A stretch of 64,000 nt of DNA. Source: Mytilus californianus. Lineage: Eukaryota; Mollusca; Bivalvia; Mytilida; Mytilidae. Positions within the stretch are counted from its first letter, which is position 1; every line of letters begins with the position of its first letter. The DNA is taken from contig NW_026262712.1 in assembly GCF_021869535.1 (NCBI RefSeq), forward strand, positions 113,023,640 to 113,087,639. Reading direction: 5' to 3'. The translations under genes and the position numbers were made by a program. Under the pieces are notes generated by a model. That model saw only the letters and a program-made list of their open reading frames with translations. It did no database searches and was not told the origin of the DNA. Of the stretch, positions 34,691-46,681 are shown piece after piece.

Positions 34691-35077
34691 TTATATGCAC
34701 TGACATGTTGACTTCTAATTGTCTTTTGGTTATGTGTATGGTATGGTTGCTGTCTGATTGGCGTATACCCAACAAATATATTCATTCACTCCGACAATAT
34801 TAATAAGGTAGTAAAAATCAAACAAATATCTAATGCAGCCATTCAGATGTGTCCAATATTTTAACTTCATACTTAATTGATAAACATTAAATCTAATACT
34901 TGACAAGATTAATCAGCTGACAATTTAAACTCTGTAGATAAAAAAACATAATTAAACCGGAAGACTTCCTACAAAACAAATGGTATTTCCATCCAATACA
35001 CAAAATATATTGAAATAAGTATGCTCAATTTGATGTGCATCGCATGATTAGTGATGCAATATTTGATAATAAATCAA

Positions 35078-35669
35078 TTCAAGGTACACCATCACGTTAT
35101 ATTTCCTCAGATAGAGTTTTCCTATACTTTGTCAAAATGGAGGTTTTGCCATGCTTTTTTTAGAAAATATTATCAAAAGTATGGGTCACCATGCTATTTT
35201 TCAAGCTACAAGTCATCCAAAATTGCCAAATTTTGTATAGATTATTCATGAAAAAACACTTTTTTAATAAAAAGAAGTCTCTGAAATTGAATTTTGAAAT
35301 AAAATATGAGAAGATAGTTTTAATAATATGCTTTAAGAAAATAAAAAGAAAATATGGTGTCACCGAACTTGTTTTCTTGCTACAAGTAAAAAATAAAAAT
35401 TTCACTTTAGTTACAGTGTAAACTCTTACTATAAGAGTTCCTTATATGGTTAAGTTGAAAAATTGAATTGAACAAAACCAAATATTTAGTATTTGTTAAA
35501 ATAGTCTGAATACTACAATAAATCTTTTATTTTTCTTTATTTAAACGAACAGTCTTACACATTAATTGCAAATCTGTCTGAATATTTGCAGATCTAAGCA
35601 AAGAGCTAGACCGATTGTGTATTACTATTTTACAATCCAAGATGGCGGTATACAGGCAATCTACCTTAA
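35078..35669. mobile_element. Second copy of the TTAA MITE (family G), diverged
   Basis: About 590 bp aligned to 16186-16774 in the same orientation: 'agtatgggtcacc' at 35178, 'ttttgtatagattattcatg', 'cttgttttcttgctacaag', 'acaatccaagatggcgg'. Ends read ttcaaggta on the left and taccttaaa on the right, a decayed version of the TTAAGGTGG terminus. Short open frames on both strands inside it lack recognisable domains. Confidence 0.7.
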
Positions 35670-35744
35670 AACGACTAACAGAGGCTAGCTTTAAAAATAA
35701 ATGTTATCTTCCTTTCCCAACTTTACCAAACAACCGTTAAGTGA

Positions 35745-36110
35745 TTTTGGTCTTGCACTACTGTTTCAGGTTAGGGTGAAGGTTGGCGCCTGTTAAAACG
35801 TTTAAACCCGCTGCATTTGAATGCACCTGTCCTAAGTCAGGAGCCTGTTGTTCAGTGGTTGTCGTTTGTTGGTGTGGTTCTTAAGTGTTTCTCGTTTCTA
35901 GTTTTTTATATAGATTAGACCGTTGGTTTTCCTGTTTGAATTGTTTTACACTAGTCATTTTGGGGCCCTTTATAGCTTGCTGTTCGGTGTGAGCCAACGT
36001 GAAGGCTCCGTGTTGAATGCCGTACTTTGACCTATAATTGTTTACTTTTTACACATTGTGACTTGGATGGAGAGTTGTCTCATTGGCACTCATACCACAC
36101 CTTCTTATTT
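35745..36110. repeat. Family A, reverse orientation, long copy
   Basis: 'gttaaaacgtttaaacccgctgcatttgaatgcacctgtcctaagtcaggagcc', 'ggggccctttatagcttgctg', 'gagagttgtctcattggcac'. It shows that the 'aacgtttaaaccc' block at 3345-3460 belongs to the same family. Confidence 0.75.
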
Positions 36111-39100
36111 ATATTAAAAAGTGATGTTTTGTTCTCTTCATTGGATCTATCAATAAGTTTAGTCAGTCGATGCATTTGCATTGCAAATATGCAATAGGAG
36201 ACAAAGAAATACAGGACCATAATGAGATACTTATGTCCTCTGAAATACAATATCAAAACCTAACTACATATGTAAATAGTTGGACGGTAAGAAAACACAT
36301 TTTTAAATTTCATTAAAAAAAGATAAGAAGATGTTGTATGACAGCCAATGAGACAACTTCAAGTTCATGTTTCTTCTGACTAGTGCGCTTACGACCGTTA
36401 GGAAACTTGTTTGGTTTTTTAACGGTTTTTGAAAGTTGTGGTGTGATCTTTTCCTACTATAATATACGGAATTTTTAAAGTTTAAAGGTCAAAATAGGTT
36501 TTTTTTCTATCGCAGGATGTTTGTTTTTATTGAATATTGATTTGTCTGCTTGTACAACACTGTAACCTGGTTTAGATCTAAAAAAAATAGTTACTCCTGG
36601 ACATATGTATGTGCCTTTCTCGAGTCAAGATCTTTGTCATATTGGTGGCATTATCTTAATGTGTTTTGTTATCTTATAGAACTTCATGTTGATGGCAGAT
36701 CTTGTATATTCTCTGTTAAATTCATGCACCTTTTTTCTAGATGTATATATCGTAGAATGTACATGTATGTTGACTTTTAGATTTCTTTTTTGAGTTGTTT
36801 GGTTGCAGTCTCAAATCAAAGATGAATGTTAAATGGATGATAATCAATTCGGGAGCATTAATTTTTTTATGATATCCATCACCACAGAAGTAACAAGATT
36901 TATTTTTCAACAAGTGGAACAAAACACCAAATTACTTGGATCAATATGATATCGAAGTGTTTCATGTGCCAAGTGCGCAACCACATAAGTATCTTAGAAA
37001 TCAGTGTAAACAATAAGAAATTAGGAAGGGGCATTTAAAGAATGATTTTATCTCTAACATAATGAAAATTCTTTATTTAAGTGGACGTTTGGGTGTCAGG
37101 GTACTTTTCATATCTCAAAGGAGACAGGATGAAGTGTACGGACAAAGATCTAAGAGTGGATTTTATCTCGTTTCTATATAACGGCAGACAGCCTTGCGCG
37201 TACCGAGATTTATATATCTATCTCTAAGGCGAGAAATTGACAGGAAAAATGACACTTAAATCTACCCATGATATAAAATTAAGAAATTAGTTATCTTTGT
37301 GTTTGATACAATAATAAACTTAACTGCGAAATGCTGTGCCGACAATTTTTAGGAGGAAAAAGTTGGTATACATAAAACTAACACTCTTGTTCACCACAGT
37401 ACCAATATCATATATCTGGAGTAAAACATTGTTTTGCAACTAAAGTAAACAATCACTTTCAATCATACAAACGCATACTTCACCATTAAAAAAAGGTTAA
37501 TAAAAAATTAGAAATCTTAATGAAATTATACAAATATGAAAAATATCAATGTAAGTTGGATATAAATCAACTAAACAACAATATTTTAATAAAAATCAAC
37601 ATGCATAAAAAATAAATTAGTGTCAAGCTTTAAATCTTCTTGACCTGTGATAGTTGTAAAATATACTTTTTAAAAAGCTGCAAAACATCCGTCACGAACA
37701 ACAACAATGTTTCCACTCTTCGAATACTTTTTACGCAAAAGATGAAGACTAAGAAAAAATGATGAAAAATTCCATTTATATATTTTTTTTACACATTGAG
37801 TCGTTCTTTCCGATTTGTATAGTTGGATAATATCTAGTATTGTTTGTATTAACACTAAGACAGGTCATTAAGTGATTGATTCCGAGGAATATTAAGCTTT
37901 GAAAAATGTTAGATTTCGTAGAAAGATAAAAGATCTGTGGCCAATCGGCTTCATTAAAGGTTAATATTACTGAAGATGATACAGAATGTTGATGAGAAAA
38001 ATGTACAACAGATTTATAAACAAGATAACCTTATTATATTTCATCTTAACAGTGGACCTTTACAATGTTTACGGCGCTGTGAGACATTTATATTGTGTAT
38101 ATTTTAAAGAAAACGTATAAAATAGATCTGTGTCGAAACTTATATTTAAGGTCGTTTTTATTTATATACAGTACACAATATAATTTTTGAAATCTTTTCT
38201 ATTCCATGATCGTAAGATACATGTTTTCAACAAAACATTTTTTTTAAATCGGTTACAAAGATAAAAATAAATTCTTATTTGACCACTACTTTCCTTTTGA
38301 TAATATATTCAAAACTATATTCATACTTTACTACTTAAAAAACATTTTCAAAGAGTTCTTGTATTTATTTCGGTATCATGTACTCTTGTGTCGGACCACA
38401 GCATCTTCCTATCAGAAAAAGTGGTGGAAAAAATACCAGCTAGCCCTACTGTATTGTTGCACTAAGTCCAAGTGTTAGTTTTTGACAGAACGGTTCTGTC
38501 CATAAACTAATTTGTGTCCCGAAGTTACACGAAATTATAACTTATTTAAGCTACATCATATTCAATAGGTCATGTATTCTAAAAGTACAGGCAGGTATTT
38601 TTATTGTGTGTCTGACTTCTACGACATATTGTCTTAAAGTTCAAAAGGAGAAAAAAAGGGATATAGAGGTGCGCACGTACAACAGTTTTAAACCTACCAT
38701 ATTTTGTCCTTGTACAAATTCGGGTTTTATAGATCATGTGTTGTTCGTCCGGTGGTTTTGGTAGCTTCTGACCTGTTTTACTGTCCAATATATTTGGTGG
38801 CCTAGCATATTTAATAAAAAATTTGAAAATGAAATTTTAAAAAATGTTAAAAAAATCCATATACTGACATCAAATCATGTTTAAAAACTTTAAAATTTGA
38901 CATTTAAGAGCATTGAGTATTCCCTTTTAAATATCTGTAACGATAAACAAATCATACTATCGCATTGTTGACGAAAGTTATACTTTGTTATCGATACATC
39001 TAAAGTGTAAAATGATAACGATCTTAATTTGAAAGTGTTACAGGTTTTTTGGTAAACTGATCTTATTCAATTACATAACACGAAACACGACTTCATCTTA

Positions 39101-39404
39101 GACGACATATTTATTAAACCTCAACGATTATTATTAAATGTATACTCATATTTTTTCAAGAAATGCGGAAAAATAAATTCTGTTATCTTCATTAAAATAT
39201 ATGATATTTTTTTAAAACAAACTTCGAAGTGTATTGTGAAATTACAGCAACTAGTTGTAAATATATTTCTTTGATTGTTAAGATGAATTTTCTTATACAT
39301 TTCTCTGGTTCAGTCAATTTAAGCAATAAAACCAGGAAAGCAAAGATTTGTTTTTAAATATTTAACTATGTAATACCCAACCTAAAAACTATATTTACAA
39401 TCTA
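36111..39404. other. Non-coding stretch
   Basis: 3.3 kb with no supported gene. A family A head ('gatgttgtatgacagccaatgagacaac') lies at 36329-36357. The rest is AT-rich with short unremarkable open frames. Confidence 0.5.
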
Positions 39405-39900
39405 AGATCAAGGATGCCTGGGTTACACCTTCGGACATTTTGGTCCTCAATGCTGTTCACCTTCGTAATTTGGCTGTATTTTTTTTTATTCGAGCGTCCC
39501 TGATGAGTCTTTTGTAGACGAAACGTGCGTATGGCGTACACAATTATAATCCTGGTATCATTGATGAGTTTACTGATGTTCAAATGTCATAAATCAATTA
39601 AGAATATGCAAATAAAGAATAACAACAAAAGCTGAGGGAATCGCTTGAGGAGCAATACCAGCGGTGATAAAACATTTCTCAGACTCAGTGCTCGGAGTAC
39701 ATAATTTGTCCTCGAAACACCAAAATCCAGTATTTTGATCGGTTGATTTTTAAGTCTGAGAACGAAAATCGAACTCAAAACTTTATGACTGTAAGGTCGG
39801 GTGCGTCGACAGGGAAAGCGTCTACTTTTATGCACATATCACCCGCCATGCATGCGAATCTCCATCAGTCATCAGTCATTATGTCACAATAGGGAATAGG
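39405..39900. repeat. Family C copy and a second dispersed repeat
   Basis: 39405-39600: 'gagtcttttgtagacgaaacgtgcgtatggcgtacacaattataatcctgg', the best C copy here. 39790-39900: 'gggtgcgtcgacagggaaagcgtc' and 'tatgtcacaatagggaatagg', as near 29790. 39901-40213 shows nothing recognised. Confidence 0.65.
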
Positions 39901-40213
39901 AGCCAACTATTAAATAAACAGATCAGACGACTAGTCTAGTACCTAAAGATCTAAGACCGCGAAAACATGTAGCTAGACATTGTATCGGTCAACCAGTTCG
40001 TGGTGGTAAGCAGACAAATAAATCACAATAATATTAAATATTCCTGATAAAAAGCCCCAATTCGTAGCTTCCTGTGTAAAGGTTTATTTCATTTGAACTT
40101 TTTTATTATTGCTTTAATTGATGATACATTTTGTCCCTCAAATTCCAGTCAATAAAATTATGTACTTGTGCATATAATACGCAAGCAACCCAATCAGATA
40201 AAATTTACCGAAG

Positions 40214-41568
40214 TTGGTTTTCTATGCACGCGTAGTTTTGTATATATTGATGGAGTACGTTTCGCTCAGTCTTTGGTTTTCTATGCACTCGTAGTTTTGT
40301 ATATATTGATGGAGTTCGTTTTGCTCAATCTTTGGTTTTCTATGCACGCGTAGTTTTGTATATATTGATGGAGTTCGTTTTGCTCAATCTTTGGTTTTCT
40401 ATGCACTTGTAGTTTTGTATATATTGATGGAGTTCGTTTTGCTCAATCTTTGTTTTTATATGCACGCGTAGTTTTGTATATATTGATGGAGTTCGTTTTG
40501 CTCAATCTTTGGTTTTCTATGCACGCGTAGTTTTGTATATATTGATGGAGTTCGTTTTGCTCAATCTTTGGTTTTCTATGCACGCGTAGTTTTGTATATA
40601 TTGATGGAGTTCGTTTTGCTCAATCTTTGGTTTTCTATGTACGCGTAGTTTTGTATATATTGATGGAGTTCGTTTTACTCATTCTTTGGTTTTCTATGCA
40701 CGCGTAGTTTTGTATATATTGAATGAGTTCGTTTTGCTCAGTCTTTGGTTTTCTATGCACTCGTAGTTTTGTATATATTGATGGAGTTCGTTTTGCTCAA
40801 TCCTTGGTTTTCTTTGCACTCGTAGTTTTGTATATATTGATGGAGTTCGTTTTGCTCAATCTTTGGTTTATGCACTCGTAGTTTTGTAGATATTGATGGA
40901 GTTCGTTTTGTTCAATCTTTGGTTTTCTATGCACTCGTAGTTTTGTAGATATTGATGGAGTTCGTTTTTCTCAATCTTTGGTTTTCTATGCACGCGTAGT
41001 TTTGTATATATTGAAGGAGTTCGTTTTGCTCAATCTCTGGTTTTCTATGCACTCGTAGTTTTGTATATATTGATGGAGTTCGTTTTACTCAATCTTTGGT
41101 TTTCTATGCACTCGTAGTTTTGTATATATTGATGGATTTCGTTTTGCTCAATCTTTGGTTTTCTATGCACTCGTAGTTTTGTATATATTGATGGAGTTCG
41201 TTTTACTCATTCTTTGGTTTTCTATGCACGCGTAGTTTTGTATATATTGAATGAGTTCGTTTTGCTCAGTCTTTGGTTTTCTATGCACTCGTAGTTTTGT
41301 ATATATTGATGGAGTTCGTTTTGCTCAATCCTTGGTTTTCTATGCACTCGTAGTTTTGTATATATTGATGGAGTTCGTTTTGCTCAATCTTTGGTTTTCT
41401 ATGCACTCGTAGTTTTGTATATATTGATGGAGTTCGTTTTACTCAATCTTTGGTTTTCTATGCACGCGTAGTTTTGTATGTATTGAAGGAGTACGTTTCG
41501 CTCAGTCTTTGGTTTTCTATGCACTCGTAGTTTTGTATATATTGATGGAGTTCGTTTTGCTCAATCTT
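40214..41568. repeat. 59-bp tandem array with higher-order structure
   Basis: About 23 copies of a 59-bp unit: 'tttggttttctatgcac', 'gcgtagttttgtatatattg', 'atggagttcgttttgctcaa'. Variants alternate (gcacgcg/gcactcg). A pair of variant units with 'ttactcattc' then 'gaatgagttc' recurs at about 40676 and 41210, so a block of about nine units was duplicated. The rare 'gagtacgtttcgctcagtc' variant sits near both ends. Confidence 0.95.
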
Positions 41569-42269
41569 ATGTTGTCTGTAATGTAAGAGATATACAGTTT
41601 TAAGTAATTCTAAAATTAAAACAAAAAGTGTTTATGTTGATTTTAGTTTTTGAACCCCAAGTAAAAAGAATACTTTATTTAAAGGATCTGATTCTACAAA
41701 AGTGACATATTACAATCACTACGACGGATAAAGTAGACGATTGTTTTTCGATATTATAATAAATAATCGTGATTTGCATGAAGAGATTAAATGTATTTGT
41801 GAGTGGGTAACATGTACACATTTAAGGAGCGTCAAAATTGAGACTTACATAACAATTTCACATTTAGATACATTTGAAAATGGGAGTTTTTGTAAGTATC
41901 CCCAGATTTAATTTCCTTCTAGGAAAATAACACACGTGTACATCAAATTGCTATATTTGGTGTCATCAGTGTACCGAATATTGGTAGTTATATACCGGGT
42001 TGATCTTTGTTTTGCAAAAATATGGCAAAATTTCTTACAATGACACTGAGAAACTGTAACTTAATAAGAAAATATACAAAGTATTAAGAGTGTATACACG
42101 AACGACATTGCATAGATTTTCTTTTTTAAACAGAAGATGATGTCTAAAAGAAATATAAACAGTAACTCGTTGGTTGCTGTTATATATGTTTTTCGTTAAT
42201 TAATTTGTAAAAAAAACCAGGTCCTTGTTTTTTTTTGTTACATTTTGTCATGTCGGTATAAAAATAACA
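41569..42269. other. Non-coding stretch
   Basis: Nothing recognised. Confidence 0.5.
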
Positions 42270-42550
42270 AGATGTGGTATGATTGCCAATGAGAAAACAC
42301 GCCACAGGCGATCAAATGAAGTAGAAGTTAGCAAATATAGGTCAACAATGACCATAGGAAGTTAATAAAAGCCCCGAAATGACAAATGTAAAACAATTTA
42401 AACGACAAAAAATCAACGATAAACAAATTTTATATAAAGCAACAAACGAAAACCACTGAATTACAGGCTACTAAATTGGGACAGGCACATGCCGAATATG
42501 GCGGGGTTAAACATGTAAGGTGGCGCCTAACCCTCCCCATTTAGACCTGG
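42270..42550 (+). repeat. Family A repeat
   Basis: 'gatgtggtatgattgccaatgag', 'gccccgaaatgacaaatgtaaaac', 'gaattacaggctactaaattgggacaggcacat', 'tggcggggttaaacatg'. Plus orientation, with an internal deletion compared with the copy at 20690. 42551-43118 shows nothing recognised. Confidence 0.75.
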
Positions 42551-43114
42551 ATCCGTTTATAGCTACTATACTGTATGTTTCATTGTTTAAATGACTTTGT
42601 TTGATAGATGTCTCATGGGGGCTTTGATTTGTTTTTGTTTTTGTTTTTATTATTGTTTGACTTATTTTATTTCGATTTAATTTTATTATTCTTTGTATTT
42701 TTTTAGAATCAATATGAAAATACTACACTAAAATGATAAGCAGAATACTGTCTGAATAGAATAATATGAGGTCATTTCTGTAAGTGGAATAAACATCAAT
42801 TAAATCTTCAAATTAAGAATTGAATATAGAATGATAACATTTCCGTAGTTTTGGGAAAGCATCTATTTGTCTCGATTTCCTCAATTCTATGAAATGCACC
42901 TATCTTACACAAACATCATATAATGTTACAACACATCTTGACGTTTTATCCAAGCACCCATATAATTGTAATTTTCCAGTTTCTAATTCCGTTCGACAAG
43001 AGCCAAAATTTTATCTTTCTAAATTTAGGATAGAATACTTAAAGAAATGATATACATGTATGTTACACATTTAACCAGAATAGATTGAAAAGACATTATC
43101 ATTCTTCTTTCTTT

Positions 43115-43118
<4 letters not shown>

Positions 43119-43168
<50 letters not shown>
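43119..43168. repeat. (TC)25 microsatellite
   Basis: An unbroken TC run of 50 bases. The plus-strand 103-codon open frame across it (with a Ser-Leu repeat) is low-complexity and not a gene. A reverse family E scrap ('agaggcgaaagatattaaag') follows at about 43318. Confidence 0.95.
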
Positions 43169-43172
<4 letters not shown>

Positions 43173-43614
43173 AAATGGTACAGTCCAATCCATTTTCTAT
43201 CGTATATACATATAAAATCACTTTGACTTATTCCTCTTTTCGCCTCTTTGTTTATCTTTTTTTGCCGTGGCTTTTTTGTTTCCTAAGTGCTTTTCTGGAT
43301 TTGCCTTCATCACCGAAAGAGAGGCGAAAGATATTAAAGAGATATTCAAACTCAGGAACACTCTTACCCACAAATTTGACACCCAAGGATTTATAATTGC
43401 TTGAATACATGAAGAGCTTTATGTTTTAAACGGGTCTTAAAATTATAGCCAAATCCATCCAAGTTAACTTTGACTGAGGGAGTTTCTAAATTAATCAACA
43501 GAGAAGTTAAAAAAATTGTATGTTACCAATAATGTCAGTACCAAAGCACTGACTATAGAAGGATAGAGCGTAAACAACTTTAGAAAATACAAGCAATGAC
43601 TAAAACATTAAAAA

Positions 43615-44075
43615 GCTATAAGGGTTGCTGTTTACAAGAAAGCTATTGAACCCAAGAATTTCAAGTGGTGAAGTTGAAATCATTCCTTCCAAAATTTTAC
43701 GGACGCTAACACGAGTAGGTTGAACGTTATGGAACGCTGGTTTCACAGATGACGATAGATATGTTCCAATTGTCGTAACCACAATCCTTTTCTCGAATTC
43801 GACCTACTGAATTAGACTTATCACCGGATTTATACTCACTTGATCAACACGACGGGTACCACATATGGAGACGGATCTGCTTACCCTCCTGCAGCACCTT
43901 AGATTACCCTCGGTTTTGGATTGGGTTCGTGTTGCTCAGATTTTCGTTTTCTGTGTTTTATCTTGTATGCGGTATTTGTCTTTTGATCGTTTTTCTTTTC
44001 TTTCGATGGCATTATCAGTTTTTTCTCGACCTATGAGCTTGAATATCCCTTTGGCGTCTTTTGCCTCTCCTCTAT
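43615..44075 (+). pseudogene. Family D RT C-terminal scrap plus family E tail
   Basis: 43618-43745 matches the LLxTRKLLN ... GR ... ERYG region of the RT with frame breaks. 43750-44075 is the E tail ('gacttatcaccggatttata', 'gatcaacacgacgggtac', 'ttgaatatccctttggcg'). Only the very 3' end of the element is present, as expected of 5'-truncated retrocopies. Confidence 0.65.
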
Positions 44076-45459
44076 AAAAAGCCAATTAAACACTGAAGTA
44101 AGTGGTATTTCTAATGAATCATGAATCTTACAATTACACGTAAAGTGTAGTCTTACGAAAAAACTCATCAATCAGCAAAGTCTATGTCCCCATTTTTAGC
44201 AGTAACAACTGTTCTCACCACAGCTTTTATTTTGAACGCCATGCTAAGATTTTTGGGAGATCCGTCAGAGATAAATGTACGAAGTATGAGCTTGAACAAG
44301 AAGCTATGCAAGTGGTGAAGCTAGAAATCTTATATATAACACTGAAAATAGTTATCTCATTAACAAATTAACGATATCTATGACACACCAAACTGTAAAG
44401 CGGAAAATAAGTATTTATGTTCTTACGTGTACGTGGAGATAGCATTTTTTACCCCTATATTCCACATCCCCCTTTTTCCCCCTATGTCCCAGATCCCCAC
44501 TTTTTTCCACGTATATTCCACATCCCAAAAGTGTGTCACCGCCTCATTAAATAATCATCAGTCAATTGATACCAAAGGAAGAAAATTTAATGGAGAGTGA
44601 GAGAAATGTTGAATGCACTAGCTACTAGCAACATACTCTTGTATCTGATGGACTCAATGAAGGAGATTAAAACAATATATTAAAGGAATAAATCTTGAGC
44701 GTCATGAAATCTTACAAAGTAAAATATGATCATTTTGTACGTTGAAACTATACAGAATAATCTGCAAAAATTTTATAACCGCATCCGTTTCATCACAACG
44801 CCTGATGAAGCTAGCTTGTTAAGCAAAATATTGCGTGAAATTATGTATAAAAATATAACACATATTTTTATAACACTCGTTAGTGTGTTAAAATTACATT
44901 CTATGGCACTTTTTTAAATTTATCAAAGATTTTGCACGTTTCTAAATATGTATGATTCTACGTCTTTTTAATAAAAGTTCATATGATATGCATTTGATGT
45001 TCTATCGTTCCTATAACTGGTTGTTACTTGGAAACCGTTTAAAAATATTTATGTTTTAGTCGAGATTTTTTAACCCAATTACTATTTTTGTCCTTGTTAA
45101 ATATAAATTGCTGTTGCCTTGTGAAGAAGAAATTTAGTCTTAACCGTTTGTTTGGTAAAGAAATGGTTAATAGGAAACTTATTATCGAGAAACTAAATGT
45201 TCTATTTGACATTGACATTTGGGTTTAATATGATGGAAAAATACACAAGGAATTAAAACAAACTAATAGTGTTATGATTGTATAATCACAATATAAAAGA
45301 TTTACAAGCAAAATATCAGAATCATTAGGAACAATAGGTAAAATGACAAAAACACTCGATATTTTGACCTAATTTGTGTTTAGTAATTTACATCTAGGTT
45401 TAATCTTAAATTGAAATATTCATAGTTGTATGAAAGTCCAAGCCAACATTTCCTCGTTC
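44076..45459. other. Non-coding stretch
   Basis: No gene recognised. 44440-44515 is pyrimidine-rich with a repeated 'tattccacatccc' phrase. Confidence 0.5.
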
Positions 45460-45650
45460 AAAATATATTATGAGGAACGTTTTCTAAACAACTTAAAAAA
45501 ATATTAAGATAATATAATCCATCGTATTAAAACCTTCAAATCATAAATCGTTAAAATATATTATGAGGAACATTTTCTAAACAACTTAAAAAAATATTAA
45601 GATAATATAATCCATCGTATTAAAACCTTCAAATCATAAATAATCAGGAA
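45460..45650. repeat. Tandem duplication of about 92 bp
   Basis: 'aaaatatattatgaggaac' through 'aaaaccttcaaatcataaat' occurs twice in a row, starting near 45460 and 45552, with one clear difference (aacgttttc/aacattttc). Confidence 0.85.
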
Positions 45651-45790
45651 AAAATTGATGATGGTTTAAAAAGCACACGTTCAGAGGTTTAAATACTATA
45701 GCAGGTGACAGCTCCTTAACGATATGAAATTGAAAACTATAAAACAATTACTGCTATTTCTTTATAATAATTTCTAAAACTCATCAAAGA

Positions 45791-46220
45791 TACGCCGCGT
45801 CAGTGGCTCTCGAATTCTAGTACGCCGCGTCAGTGGCTCTCGAATTCTAGTACGCCGCGTCAGTGGTCCTCAAATTCTAGTAAGCCGCGACAGTGGCCCT
45901 CGAATTCTAGTACGCCGCGTCAGTGGTGCTCAAATTCTAGTACGCCGCGTCAGTGGCCCTCGAATTCTAGTACGCCGCGTCAGTGGTCCTCAAATTCTAG
46001 TAAGCCGCGTCAGTGGCCCTCGAATTCTAGTACGCCGCGTCAGTGGTCCTCAAATTCTAGTAAGCCGCGTCAGTGGCCCTCGAATTCTAGTACGCCGCGT
46101 CAGTGGTCCTCAAATTCTAGTAAGCCGCGTCAGTGGCCCTCGAATTCTAGTACGCCGCGTCAGTGGTCCTCAAATTCTAGTACGCCGCGTCAGTGGCCCT
46201 CGAATTCTAGTACGCCGCGT
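45791..46220. repeat. 30-bp CpG-rich tandem array
   Basis: Fourteen full copies and ten further bases of a 30-bp unit: tacgccgcgtcagtgg followed by ccctcgaattctag. Three CpGs fall in each cgccgcg core and one more in ctcgaattc, unlike the AT-rich surroundings. Variants alternate (ccctcgaattc/tcctcaaattc), giving a 60-bp dimer rhythm through most of the array. 46221-46681 is otherwise plain, with a small duplication at about 46483-46560. Confidence 0.95.
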
Positions 46221-46681
46221 CGAATCAAAACAGATGGAATGCAAAATCAAATCAATATTTGGAAAAACATTGACACAAAACTTGAAAGAAATTTGGCTTA
46301 GACCATCTATGCCTGATTGTACAAAACATAAGTGTTTCGAATATTTCAACACTGAAGAAAAATCAAAAATCAAAACTATACAAACATTTCACGTTAACAG
46401 GTTTGAACATTAATGACAACATTTCGAATTTATCAAACGGATTTGTCAACGATCTATATATTTTTGGAATAAATGAAATATATTTTGTATAGGATGTATG
46501 GGAAATGTCGTTCAATTTATATTTTGTATAGGATTATGGGACATGTCGTTCAGTTTCTGTCCCATTCATGTATATTTCACATCTCAACTTATAAATAACC
46601 TTAACAGTTCAACTTATCATTCAAATTAGCATCATACCTTAAATGATTTATTACAACCACAAAAACGATACAACTGCTGAA

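Noticed and set aside
40168-40353. 61-codon plus-strand ORF
   Set aside because: Runs into the 59-bp array; its protein repeat is a translation of the satellite.
43085-43396. 103-codon plus-strand ORF
   Set aside because: Starts in a (TC)25 microsatellite (Ser-Leu repeat) and continues into repeat sequence; no domain.
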